DNA of 49,387 bases, taken from positions 1 through 49,387 of IMG/VR virus record IMGVR_UViG_3300046520_000036; one strand, 5' to 3'. The notes beneath the pieces were generated by a model that searched no databases, was not told the origin of the DNA, and worked only from the letters and a program-made list of their open reading frames with translations. This stretch comes from a virus. Every line of letters begins with the position of its first letter. Within the stretch, counting starts at the first letter, position 1. The position numbers and the translations under genes were made by a program. Below, in pieces: positions 1 through 8,526 of the stretch.

Positions 1-127
1 AATTAATAGATTGAGACAGTATCAGGTGAACAAATGAGCAACCTTGGAACCATCACGTACACGACGAACATAGAGACGGCTCAGCTTGTTTCGAGTACGA
101 AGGTTGCAGACAAGCAGCTTGACGGAC
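1..127. repeat. Terminal exact repeat, left copy
   Basis: These 127 bases are identical to 49261-49387. The copy holds the 3' end of the tail-chaperone gene and the start of the tape measure gene, so the sequence reads through without a break when circularised. A length of 127 matches a common assembly k-mer, so this is most likely an overlap left by assembling a circular or circularly permuted molecule rather than a true phage terminal repeat. Confidence 0.95.
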
Positions 128-3100
128 TACAGCAGTCATTCGACAAGACCGACAAGGCATCACAGCAGTTAGGCGGCGGCTTAAACAAGCTTGCGACCTC
201 TATTGCTGGCGTCCTGTCTGTCGCTGCTGTGGTCAACGAATTCAAGAAAGCCATTGCTGTGACGATGGAGTTCAACGCGACAATCTCTAATCTGTCGGCT
301 CTGACTGGCGCGGTCGGCAAAGACCTTGCTGTCTTCCGTCAAGCTGCTATCGACATTGGCGGTTCAACATCCCTAAGCGCTACGCAAGCCGCAGAAGCAA
401 TGAAGCTGATCGGCTCTGCGTCTCCTGACTTGCTGAAGTCTGCCGACGCTCTCAAGTCGGTTACGCAGCAAGCTGTTACTCTCGCCGAGGCTGCTGGCAG
501 TACGCTACCAGAAGCGGCAGCAGCAGTTACTGGCGCGCTGAACCAGTTCCAGCTTGGTGCCGATCAGGCTGGACGAGTGATTAACGTTTTGGCGGCTGGC
601 GCAAAAGAAGGTGCATCGGAAATTACCGATACTGTAGCAGCCATGAAAGAGGCTGGCGTAGTAGCAGCACAGAGCGGAGTTCGCTTCGAGCAGTTCAACG
701 GCGCCATTCAGGCTCTAGCTCAGGGTCAGATTAAGGCAAGCGAAGCGGGAACAGGCCTGCGTAACATCCTAACTATTCTCAACACCCAGGCCAAGAACGA
801 ATTCAAGCCGTCCGTAGTCGGGTTGTCGGCAGCCCTCGCCAATCTTCAAAAGGCGGGCCTTGACGACACTCAGATGGTCAAGCTGTTTGGCCGCGAGAAC
901 ATCACCGCCGCCAAGGTGCTTTTGCAATTCCGTGGAACGATGGATACGGTAACGACTGCAATTACCGGAACATCGGAGGCATATAAGCAGGCCCGCATCA
1001 ATCAGGACAACTTGAAAGGCGACGTTGCAAACCTGTCTAGCGCCTTTGAAACACTGCAAATTGCGGTAGGCGACCTGTCTGACAACACTCTGCGCGACCT
1101 AACCAAGCAGTTGACTGAAGTTCTGTCGTCATTTGGCAGCAACAAGGACGCGCTCTCAACGTTCTTTAATGTTGCCGGAGATGCCGCCCTATCGTTTGCG
1201 GCAGTGATCACAGGTCGCGTTGTCACCGGTCTTGTTGGTTACGCCTCGGCTCAAGCAGCGGCAGTCAAGGCAACATTTGACCAGATAGCCGCAGCTCAGT
1301 CAGCGGCTGGCGCAAACCTGATGCTTGCAAAGTCAGAGGATGCAGCGGCACAGGCGGCGCTCGCCAAGGTCAAGGCGCTTCAGTCAGCCAACCTTGGCCT
1401 TAAGACCAGTACGGTACAAGCTGATCAATTGGCGGCAGCCGAGGCGCGCGCAGCAGCAGCCACGACTGGGCTTAATGCTGCCATGGCGGCGAGCTCTGGA
1501 GTTGCTACCAAGTCAGCAGCGGCAATCGGAATTCTCAGCAAGGCAACCAGCTTCCTTGGTGGCCCTCTTGGCGTCTTCCTGTTGGCTGCTACTGCTGTAT
1601 CCATCTTTAGCAAGGAGTCGGCAAAGGCTCGCGTAGAGGTTGACGCGCTAAATGGCTCGCTTGAAACCCTGTCCTTTAACCAGTTGTCGCGATCCGCGCA
1701 GGAGGTGCAGGGTCAGATAGCTGATCTTAACGGACAGTTGGGAGAGGCGCGCAACAACTTTAACAGCCTATCAAGCGACAAGGCTGTCATGTCGGCCGAC
1801 GCTTTCGCCAAGAAGCAAGTAGAAGTTAAGGCGGCCCTTGACGACGTAGCCAAGGCAATTGATCTTCGTAAAAAGAGACTAGAGGAAATTGCTACCGCTC
1901 AAGACAAAATCACCAACAAGGCACCAGCTCCTGCAAAAGACCCCGAAATCAAGAAGGTTGTCTCGACTACATCTGAGGACGGCCAGAAAGAACTTGCAAC
2001 CCTGAGGGAACAGCTTGCTCTTGCAAAACTTACCGGCGAGGCAAAAGCCAAACTCCAGGCTATTCAGAAGCTAGGCTCTGCCGCAACAGAGCAGGAGAAG
2101 AATGAAGCCGCTGCTCTCGGTGCCGAAATCTACAAGCTAGAGACGGCAACCAAGACTCTTGCTGCTACCAACAAAAAGCAAAAGACTGATGCTGAGCAAC
2201 TTGCAAAGCGCGCAGCACAAGAAGAAAAGAAAGGCATTGAAAGCAACCTTGAAGCCTTTACTAAGCTAGGCGCTGAACTTGCAAGCGTCGGTCAGTCAGC
2301 CCGCGAGCTTGCGCAGGATCAGGCCCAGTTAACGCTTAACAAGTACGCGACACCTGAACAGATTCAGTCTATTCGCGACATTGCCGGCGCATTCTATGAC
2401 GCCAAGACTGCAAAGGATACGCTTGCTCGTGTAGACCCAGCAGCAAACGCTACACAAGGTTTTCAGCAGCAGCTAAAAGACCTTCAAACCGTCAATGACA
2501 TGAAGTTGTTGAGTGACACTGATTATCTGGCGCTAAAAGAGCAAGCCGAGATAGATTACAACGCCAGAATGACCGAGATTGAAATTCAGCGGTTTGCTGC
2601 CCAGTCTGCTGGCAATGCCGCAATGGTCGCAGGGTTTGATGCGCTGGCATCTTCTGGCACTCAGGCGCTTGGCGGGTTGCTATCTGGAACAGTGAGCCTT
2701 CAAGACGCGATGGGCAATATCGCCAACACGGTGCTGAACGCTGTAATTGGTTCGTTTGTGCAGGCTGGTGTTGAGTGGGTCAAGCAGCAGGTCATGATGC
2801 AGGCGGCAACCCAGGCAACCAAAGCCGCAGAGGTTGGCGGGATTGCAGCAGTTACGGCGGCGCAAGTCACCGCTACTGGCACCATAGCAGCAACCACTAC
2901 AACCGCAGCAGCAACCACTGGCGGAGCTGTAGCTGCTTCTATGGCCCCTGCTGCCGGCTTGTCGTCTATCGCCTCGTTTGGCGGCGCTGCTGTGATCGGT
3001 GGCGCTGCTCTGTTAGCGACCATGGCTCTAGCTAAAACTTTCGGCGGCAAGGCGCTCGGCGGCCCTGTACAGGCTAACGGCATGTACCGCGTAAACGAAA

Positions 3101-3381
3101 CTGGCAAGCCTGAAATCTTCAACGCTGCAAACGGTCGCCAGTACATGATGCCTAACAGTCGCGGCGAAGTCGTCAGCAACAAGGACGCAACCTCTGGAGG
3201 CTCAAGTGGCGGCAGCGCTATCGTCAACATCCACAACTACAGCGGCGCACAAGTCAGTCAATCGCAAAAGACCATGGACCGCCAGCAAGTTATTGACATT
3301 GTAATCGGAGACATCATGGGCGATGGTAAAATTGGGCGCGCAGTTAATCAGACTACTGGCACTCGGAGGCAGGGAACTTGA
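34..3381 (+). CDS. Tail tape measure protein
   Basis: This 1115-residue protein fixes tail length and fills the tail tube lumen before injection. It is the longest gene in the genome and follows the tail chaperone gene, the canonical position. Residues about 60-350 resemble the TP901-type tape measure core. Hydrophobic Ala/Gly-rich stretches lie near 380-420, 495-525 and 935-1010. Charged Lys/Glu/Ala helical segments, likely coiled coil, cover about 540-830. At the usual 1.5 Angstrom per residue a tail of about 165 nm is expected. The start ATG overlaps the stop of the upstream gene (49297 on the right-hand copy) as ATGA, and the stop overlaps the next gene's TTG start. A TGGTAAAAT string at 3324-3332 might be an internal promoter but also simply encodes Asp-Gly-Lys-Ile. 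Confidence 0.95.
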   Translation: MSNLGTITYTTNIETAQLVSSTKVADKQLDGLQQSFDKTDKASQQLGGGLNKLATSIAGVLSVAAVVNEFKKAIAVTMEFNATISNLSALTGAVGKDLAVFRQAAIDIGGSTSLSATQAAEAMKLIGSASPDLLKSADALKSVTQQAVTLAEAAGSTLPEAAAAVTGALNQFQLGADQAGRVINVLAAGAKEGASEITDTVAAMKEAGVVAAQSGVRFEQFNGAIQALAQGQIKASEAGTGLRNILTILNTQAKNEFKPSVVGLSAALANLQKAGLDDTQMVKLFGRENITAAKVLLQFRGTMDTVTTAITGTSEAYKQARINQDNLKGDVANLSSAFETLQIAVGDLSDNTLRDLTKQLTEVLSSFGSNKDALSTFFNVAGDAALSFAAVITGRVVTGLVGYASAQAAAVKATFDQIAAAQSAAGANLMLAKSEDAAAQAALAKVKALQSANLGLKTSTVQADQLAAAEARAAAATTGLNAAMAASSGVATKSAAAIGILSKATSFLGGPLGVFLLAATAVSIFSKESAKARVEVDALNGSLETLSFNQLSRSAQEVQGQIADLNGQLGEARNNFNSLSSDKAVMSADAFAKKQVEVKAALDDVAKAIDLRKKRLEEIATAQDKITNKAPAPAKDPEIKKVVSTTSEDGQKELATLREQLALAKLTGEAKAKLQAIQKLGSAATEQEKNEAAALGAEIYKLETATKTLAATNKKQKTDAEQLAKRAAQEEKKGIESNLEAFTKLGAELASVGQSARELAQDQAQLTLNKYATPEQIQSIRDIAGAFYDAKTAKDTLARVDPAANATQGFQQQLKDLQTVNDMKLLSDTDYLALKEQAEIDYNARMTEIEIQRFAAQSAGNAAMVAGFDALASSGTQALGGLLSGTVSLQDAMGNIANTVLNAVIGSFVQAGVEWVKQQVMMQAATQATKAAEVGGIAAVTAAQVTATGTIAATTTTAAATTGGAVAASMAPAAGLSSIASFGGAAVIGGAALLATMALAKTFGGKALGGPVQANGMYRVNETGKPEIFNAANGRQYMMPNSRGEVVSNKDATSGGSSGGSAIVNIHNYSGAQVSQSQKTMDRQQVIDIVIGDIMGDGKIGRAVNQTTGTRRQGT

Positions 3382-3866
3382 GCACTCTAATTGAGCGCGT
3401 TTATGCATCGGCAGGCTCTGAGGTAATTATTGATACTATTGAGCTTGCCTGTGATGCATGGGCCGAATCGCTATACATCGTCAAAGGTTTCGAAGACATG
3501 ACATTAGGCCTTGATGGTGCCGCATTCAGGACATTCATGGCGGCTCCTATCTCCATAGCTCTACCGAAGAAAAACAATCAAGGGAGTCAGTCGTTAAACT
3601 TCGCAATTGATAACGTGACGGGGCAGGCGCAACGCCTGATTGATACAGCAATTGAAAGCGAGAAAAGAATTCGTCTGACTTTCCGGCGATATTTGAATAC
3701 GGATCTAACTCAGCCGTCCGAGAATCCGTTCTATGCGACAGTTCTTGGTGGGAATGTTAGCGGTACGACTGTACAGATTGAGGCGGGGTTTCAGGATTTA
3801 CTTAACTACGCGTGGCCTAGAAAGTTGTACACGACTGATTTTGCCCCAGGCCTCAAGTATCTTTAA
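3378..3866 (+). CDS. DUF1833-type tail protein
   Basis: The 162-residue product resembles the DUF1833 family, which lies between the tape measure and the NlpC/P60-like protein in many siphophages and is thought to be a distal tail or tail-tip component. The start is taken as TTG at 3378: it overlaps the tape measure stop (TTGA) and a GGAGG ribosome site lies 8 bases upstream at about 3365-3369. The stop overlaps the next ATG. No catalytic motif is visible. Family assignment is by pattern and position; the exact role is inferred. Confidence 0.75.
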   Translation: MSTLIERVYASAGSEVIIDTIELACDAWAESLYIVKGFEDMTLGLDGAAFRTFMAAPISIALPKKNNQGSQSLNFAIDNVTGQAQRLIDTAIESEKRIRLTFRRYLNTDLTQPSENPFYATVLGGNVSGTTVQIEAGFQDLLNYAWPRKLYTTDFAPGLKYL

Positions 3867-4258
3867 TGCAGTGGATCAATAGATTTCTCGCTGCTACATA
3901 TGAGGATGGTGCACGCGGCCCCGATAAGTGGGACTGCTTCGGGATGACAAGATATGTTCGCCATCATCATTGCGGAAAGCGCCTTCTCCCATCGTTCGGC
4001 GCAATCCGCAACACTCAACCAAAAGAATTTACCCGCGCCTATCAACAAGAAGCAGCCGGCATGGAAGAGTGCGTGCCAGAAGACGGCGCTATTGCTGCCG
4101 TATTCCGTGGCCCGCTGTGCATCCATGTCGCTGTTATAATTGAACTAGAGAATGGACTGCACGCGCTTGAAATAAACCCAAAGAAGGGGGCCCGCCTGCT
4201 TAGAGTCCACGATTTTGAATACCAATACCTAAGAGTGATTTATTACCGTGACCGTTAG
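3866..4258 (+). CDS. NlpC/P60-like tail-tip protein
   Basis: The 130-residue product has the layout of a small phage-tail NlpC/P60-type cysteine peptidase or amidase. A candidate nucleophile Cys24 sits in WDCFG and a candidate His87 in CIHVAV, about 60 residues later, as in the papain-like NlpC fold. Such proteins sit in the tail tip and may cut cell-wall peptide cross-links during DNA entry. It lies between the DUF1833 gene and the TipJ gene, the usual position. The family often contains inactive members, so activity is inferred. Its 3' end overlaps the next gene by 11 bases. Confidence 0.75.
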   Translation: MQWINRFLAATYEDGARGPDKWDCFGMTRYVRHHHCGKRLLPSFGAIRNTQPKEFTRAYQQEAAGMEECVPEDGAIAAVFRGPLCIHVAVIIELENGLHALEINPKKGARLLRVHDFEYQYLRVIYYRDR

Positions 4259-6890
4259 AGTATTCGGATCGAAGTTGAACGATGAGCCATGCGAAGAATA
4301 TGCGGCTTGCGGAATTTCTGTGCGTGAATGGCTGACAGAGAATGTTCCGAACTATTCGGACATGGACGCTCACCCGATCAGCGTTTCTCTTAACGGCGTA
4401 ATTGTTGAGCCCTGCGATTGGGCGCTTACCGTTTTCGCAGAAAAAGACACGATTGATATCGTTATCGAGCCAAAAGGAACGGAATTGTTCTTTGGGGCAC
4501 TTTTCTTGGTCGCCATTAAGCTGATGACGCCAAAGATCCCAAAGGTAAACACTACCAGCCAGAACGGCGAAGGGATCAACGAGGCGTCGATTAAGGGTAA
4601 CAAGGTAAAGATCAACTCTCCTATTCGGGAGATTGCAGGCCGTCGCAAGGTTTATCCTGACTACCTATTACCTCCGCGCAGATACTTCGCAAGCCCACGA
4701 GAACAGCGCGTGGAAATGCTTCTGTGCATCGGTATTGGCGATCACGACGTTCCAGCAGACAAGATCCTGATTGGCGATACTCCTGCAATTTCTCTTGGGG
4801 GTGATGTCGTATACAACATTTATGAGCCGGGCGCAAACATCGCAGCAGACCCTGCGCATTTCTGGTGGAACGATGTAACAGAGGTTGGCTCCAGCTCTAA
4901 CGGATCTTCTGGTCTTGAGCTTACAATTGCTAATCCTCTTACACCAAGCTTTGTTGCCTCATCGATACAATTCAACGCGTTCAATATCAATATCCCGACT
5001 GGCCAGGGAGCTTTCCCGTCTGATTGGTCGGCGGGGTTAATTATTCGCGCAGTGGTCCCGTATCAATATGAGTTCATTGATGGCGGGGCTGGCAGGGACA
5101 TTATCCGCGGGGTCGCACTGGAAATGCTTGATCCATCAATCGGAGACAGCATTGAGATTGCGGGCATCAACGGCGGGCTGTATGTAGTAAATAGCTATAC
5201 GCCTGCGTCTGGTCCCACGCCGCCAGAGATGACGCTCGACTTTGTTGGGGGCTCTCCAGTCACAGCCCTAACGCTTGGGACTATTGCTACATGCATAGGC
5301 CCGGTTGGCCTGCGATACAGGATTTCTGTGTTTAGCACGCCTCAATTAACAGTTGAGCGCCTAACATCTTCAGGGTCTACAGATTCTGGATTTGCTGGCT
5401 TCACATTCCTCTCGACTACGTCCGCATCGATCTCGCTTGATCAATCAAGCATGCAGGGCGGATATCGAGGTCCTTTTGCCGTTTGCCCATCTGGAGAGAA
5501 GGCCTACGCAATCGAGTGGGATGTTTTTTTCCCTGGAGGTCTTATTGGGCTTGGCGCGAAGGACGGCTATAGGTACACAGTTCCTGCAACGCACTATTTT
5601 GAATGGCGTGACATCGATGTTCCCGGTGCCTGGACAGTAGAGGAAAGAACGGTAACTAACGTGTCGCTTGACGCAGTTGGCTACACGTTCAAAATTTTTC
5701 TTCCCTATCCTATGCGCGCTGAGGTTCGGATACGCAGAAGCCCAGTAGTTTCTACTGAATGGCAGGACTCGGCAGTTTGGTATGGGTGCCGCTCCCTTCT
5801 TGCGTCGCCTACATCTTACGACGGGGTGACCGTGATGTCATTTAACGCTAGGGGTGGCGATAGACTATCCGCTCAATCTGAATCACTTATATCGGTAGAA
5901 GCCACACGAAAACTACCAGTACGAGTAGGCGGCATATGGCAGGCGGCCCAGCCAACAAGAGACATAGCGCCATTTTTTGCATACGTCGCAAAAACTGTAG
6001 GATACGTTGATTCTGAGATCGATTATGCCGAACTTGATAGACTTGATACGGTCTGGAGAGCAAGAGGCGATCATTACGACCAGGCAACAAACGCTAACGG
6101 AACAGCCAAGGGCGTTATAAACGACGCTCTCGGTTGCGGATTCTCAGAACTTACCGTCGACAAGGGTTTGTTGCGACCGGTCCGTGACGAGCCTCGTATT
6201 GCATTTGAGAGTATGTATACGCCGCAGAACATGACCGAATCACTTGAACGAGACTTCACGGCAGTCCGCCCCGATGATTATGACGGTGTTGATGTTGAGT
6301 ACACCGACGGCATCACTTGGCAGGTAGAAACTGTTGAGTGCAGGCTTCCGGGCGATCTTGGTTTGCGCGCGCAAAAGGTAAAAGCAGAGGGCTGCACCAA
6401 CCGAACTAAGGCATGGCGGATTGGCATGCGTCAACGTCGCGCGCTTAAATATCGTCGCTGGGAATATCGATGGTCTACAGAGCTTGACGCCCTAAATAGT
6501 CGCTACCTTAGCTATGTCCAAGTTGCTGATGACGTGCCTGGATATGCGCAATCTTCTTGCATGATTTCGTATAACGCCGGGATTATAGAAGCGTCAGAGG
6601 CTTTCGATTGGTCAGACTCCGGCCCGCATTATGTTTATGTTCGTAGGCAGGATGGCTCAAGCGCAGGACCTTATGTAGCAACACGTATTGATGACTTCCA
6701 TCTTTCTATTTCCGGGCTGGACTTTCCACCGGATACCTCGCTTGATCGTGAGCCGCCACACCTTCTATTCGGCATCGGCTATAAGGTTCTGATTACGTCG
6801 ATATCTCCAAACGGTACTGACTCAGCTAACGTAGAGGCGATGGCGTATAATGAATTGGTCTACGAAGATGATAATGGCAGCCCTCCATGA
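4248..6890 (+). CDS. Tail tip host-specificity protein (TipJ family)
   Basis: This 880-residue protein is the lambda gpJ-like central tail tip that organises the baseplate hub and contacts the receptor. The N-terminal about 250 residues resemble the TipJ family: a ubiquitin-like start, a hydrophobic segment near residue 83-95, then an IREIAGRRKVYPDYL-type conserved block near 124-145. The C-terminal half holds a fibronectin-like region near 780-870. The start is GTG at 4248, inside the end of the previous gene; no better in-frame ATG lies nearby. It ends with an ATGA overlap to the next gene. Receptor contacts are expected in the C-terminal third. Confidence 0.85.
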   Translation: MTVRVFGSKLNDEPCEEYAACGISVREWLTENVPNYSDMDAHPISVSLNGVIVEPCDWALTVFAEKDTIDIVIEPKGTELFFGALFLVAIKLMTPKIPKVNTTSQNGEGINEASIKGNKVKINSPIREIAGRRKVYPDYLLPPRRYFASPREQRVEMLLCIGIGDHDVPADKILIGDTPAISLGGDVVYNIYEPGANIAADPAHFWWNDVTEVGSSSNGSSGLELTIANPLTPSFVASSIQFNAFNINIPTGQGAFPSDWSAGLIIRAVVPYQYEFIDGGAGRDIIRGVALEMLDPSIGDSIEIAGINGGLYVVNSYTPASGPTPPEMTLDFVGGSPVTALTLGTIATCIGPVGLRYRISVFSTPQLTVERLTSSGSTDSGFAGFTFLSTTSASISLDQSSMQGGYRGPFAVCPSGEKAYAIEWDVFFPGGLIGLGAKDGYRYTVPATHYFEWRDIDVPGAWTVEERTVTNVSLDAVGYTFKIFLPYPMRAEVRIRRSPVVSTEWQDSAVWYGCRSLLASPTSYDGVTVMSFNARGGDRLSAQSESLISVEATRKLPVRVGGIWQAAQPTRDIAPFFAYVAKTVGYVDSEIDYAELDRLDTVWRARGDHYDQATNANGTAKGVINDALGCGFSELTVDKGLLRPVRDEPRIAFESMYTPQNMTESLERDFTAVRPDDYDGVDVEYTDGITWQVETVECRLPGDLGLRAQKVKAEGCTNRTKAWRIGMRQRRALKYRRWEYRWSTELDALNSRYLSYVQVADDVPGYAQSSCMISYNAGIIEASEAFDWSDSGPHYVYVRRQDGSSAGPYVATRIDDFHLSISGLDFPPDTSLDREPPHLLFGIGYKVLITSISPNGTDSANVEAMAYNELVYEDDNGSPP

Positions 6891-7399
6891 TTAACTACCC
6901 AGCAGGATTGCCAAGAGGATTGCATAATGGGCGAACCTACCAAACAGTAAGCCCGTTAAAGAGGTCAGAACTATCTAGCGGGCGCTCTCGTCAACGCAGG
7001 AATTTCACCAGCGTTCCAACGATGGCGCAGATCAGCTGGATATTCAGCTCTATTCAAGCTCAAGCTTTTGAAGCCTGGTGGCGTGACCAATTGCTAGATG
7101 GATCTCAATGGTTTGAGTGCCCGCTAGAAACTCCAGTTGGGTATCAGGATTACACGGCCAGATTCACTGATATATACCAAGGCCCGTCTAGGGTTGGCCC
7201 GATGATTTGGTCGTTTTCAGCAGAACTTGAATTAAGAGAGCGTCCATTGTTAGATCCCGGATGGGGTGAATTCCCTGAATTCATTCTTGATCAATCTATT
7301 TTCGATTTTGCAATGAATCGCGAATGGCCTTTAAACCCTTGGCAGATTTACGCAGACGCCATGGATACCGCAATCAATGAGGATTGGCCGCAGCCATGA
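6887..7399 (+). CDS. Small tail-tip-associated protein
   Basis: The 170-residue product follows the TipJ gene with an ATGA overlap and precedes the fibre genes. It is rich in Trp and Phe, with WWRDQLLDGSQWFECPL near residue 63-79, a block often seen in proteins at this locus in other phages. The C-terminus (about 120-170) carries three short repeated elements of the type xDxxxxxEWPxxP (MNREWPLNPW, INEDWPQP). No enzyme motif is visible. I take it to be a virion tail component linking the tip and fibres; this is inference from position. Confidence 0.6.
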   Translation: MINYPAGLPRGLHNGRTYQTVSPLKRSELSSGRSRQRRNFTSVPTMAQISWIFSSIQAQAFEAWWRDQLLDGSQWFECPLETPVGYQDYTARFTDIYQGPSRVGPMIWSFSAELELRERPLLDPGWGEFPEFILDQSIFDFAMNREWPLNPWQIYADAMDTAINEDWPQP

Positions 7400-8517
7400 G
7401 CGACTACAACACAGGCAACTCCGTACCCTCGGTAGATCCGAGAGACCTGGACGACAACGCCACCGTGCTCGACCTGTTGATGAATTCTACTGCATCAAGC
7501 GTGTCTGATCGAACGGGCGTTGATCGGAAGACTTGGTATCAAATTGAAATCGACGCCTCGGCGCTTGTGAGCCCGAACGTCTCAGCGCTTGCCGGTTTGA
7601 CTGGATCCAACAACCTCGGCCTGTACTTCACGGGTTCCGGCGCGATGGCTACTTATGCATTCACCCCGTTTATGCGAGCGCTTGAGGGGAGCATCGACGG
7701 TCCAGCAGTGCGAACCGGAATCGGTGCAATCTCGGCAAGCGACAACATCACAGGCAGTGCTGCGAAGCTAACCACTGCGCGCTCGATTGCAGCTACGGGT
7801 GACGGCGCGTGGTCAGTTAGTTTCGATGGAAGTGCTAGTGCTACTGCGGCGCTAACCCTGGCCGCTACGGGGGTGACGGCAGGCACATATGGTTCGGTCA
7901 CCGTAAATACCAAGGGTCTTGTCACAGCGGCTACTGTTGCTACGCCCATCGCGAACGGTGGCACAGGTCAGACTACGCAATCCGCAGCGCTGACGGCATT
8001 GCTAAGTACGTCGGCGGTACCCTTGGCCAATGGAGGGACAGGTGCTACGACGGCAACCGCTGCGGGTGCCAACTTAGGCACGTCCGTCGTAGGCACCAAC
8101 ACGGATCAGCTCGCTAAGTCGTCAATGATCCAGGCTGAAATTGCGAACAAACGAACGTGGACCAGCTACACGCCAACAGTGACCGCAGCCTCAGGTACGT
8201 TTACAACGGTTTCAGCCACCGGTCGTCATATGGTTGCATTTGGTATATGCCACTACGAAGTTGTAATTACTGTAACCACGAAAGGGACAGGGGCAAACCC
8301 AACATTCACTCTGCCGTTCGCCGCCCTGACCGGGACCTCCGTCGGAATGCCGTGCGCGTTTGCGCGTGAGGGTGCAGTGAACGGCAACATGGGCATCGCC
8401 GTAATAGCCACAGGGCTGGCTTCATCCACGGTTTTCAGCTATGCGGGCCCAACCGGTGATCTTGCCTCCGGCAACGGTGCCGTAATCAGTATCAAAGGCT
8501 CTTACCCAATTGCATAA
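7396..8517 (+). CDS. Tail fibre protein 1
   Basis: The start is set at ATG 7396, which overlaps the upstream stop as ATGA. The 373-residue product opens with a block (YNTGNSVPSVDPRDLDDNA) that recurs at the start of the next gene and is probably the virion anchor. The middle is Gly/Thr/Ala-rich with fibre-like repeats (NTKGLVTAAT, ANGGTGQTT, ANGGTGATT), typical of trimeric phage fibre shafts. The C-terminal about 100 residues form a separate Thr/Gly-rich beta domain, probably the tip. It is likely an accessory receptor-binding fibre. Confidence 0.8.
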   Translation: MSDYNTGNSVPSVDPRDLDDNATVLDLLMNSTASSVSDRTGVDRKTWYQIEIDASALVSPNVSALAGLTGSNNLGLYFTGSGAMATYAFTPFMRALEGSIDGPAVRTGIGAISASDNITGSAAKLTTARSIAATGDGAWSVSFDGSASATAALTLAATGVTAGTYGSVTVNTKGLVTAATVATPIANGGTGQTTQSAALTALLSTSAVPLANGGTGATTATAAGANLGTSVVGTNTDQLAKSSMIQAEIANKRTWTSYTPTVTAASGTFTTVSATGRHMVAFGICHYEVVITVTTKGTGANPTFTLPFAALTGTSVGMPCAFAREGAVNGNMGIAVIATGLASSTVFSYAGPTGDLASGNGAVISIKGSYPIA

Positions 8518-8526
8518 GGACTGACG

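Noticed and set aside
1-127. A genuine short direct terminal repeat of the virion DNA
   Set aside because: The repeat length equals a common assembly k-mer and it lies within coding sequence away from terminase; the P22-like small terminase suggests headful packaging.
2700-3236. Minus-strand 178-codon open frame inside the tape measure gene
   Set aside because: It is antisense to a clear gene, low-complexity and lacks a ribosome site; a shadow of biased codons.
3324-3332. TGGTAAAAT as a late promoter inside the tape measure gene
   Set aside because: The string simply encodes Asp-Gly-Lys-Ile and there is no operon boundary there; kept only as a remark.
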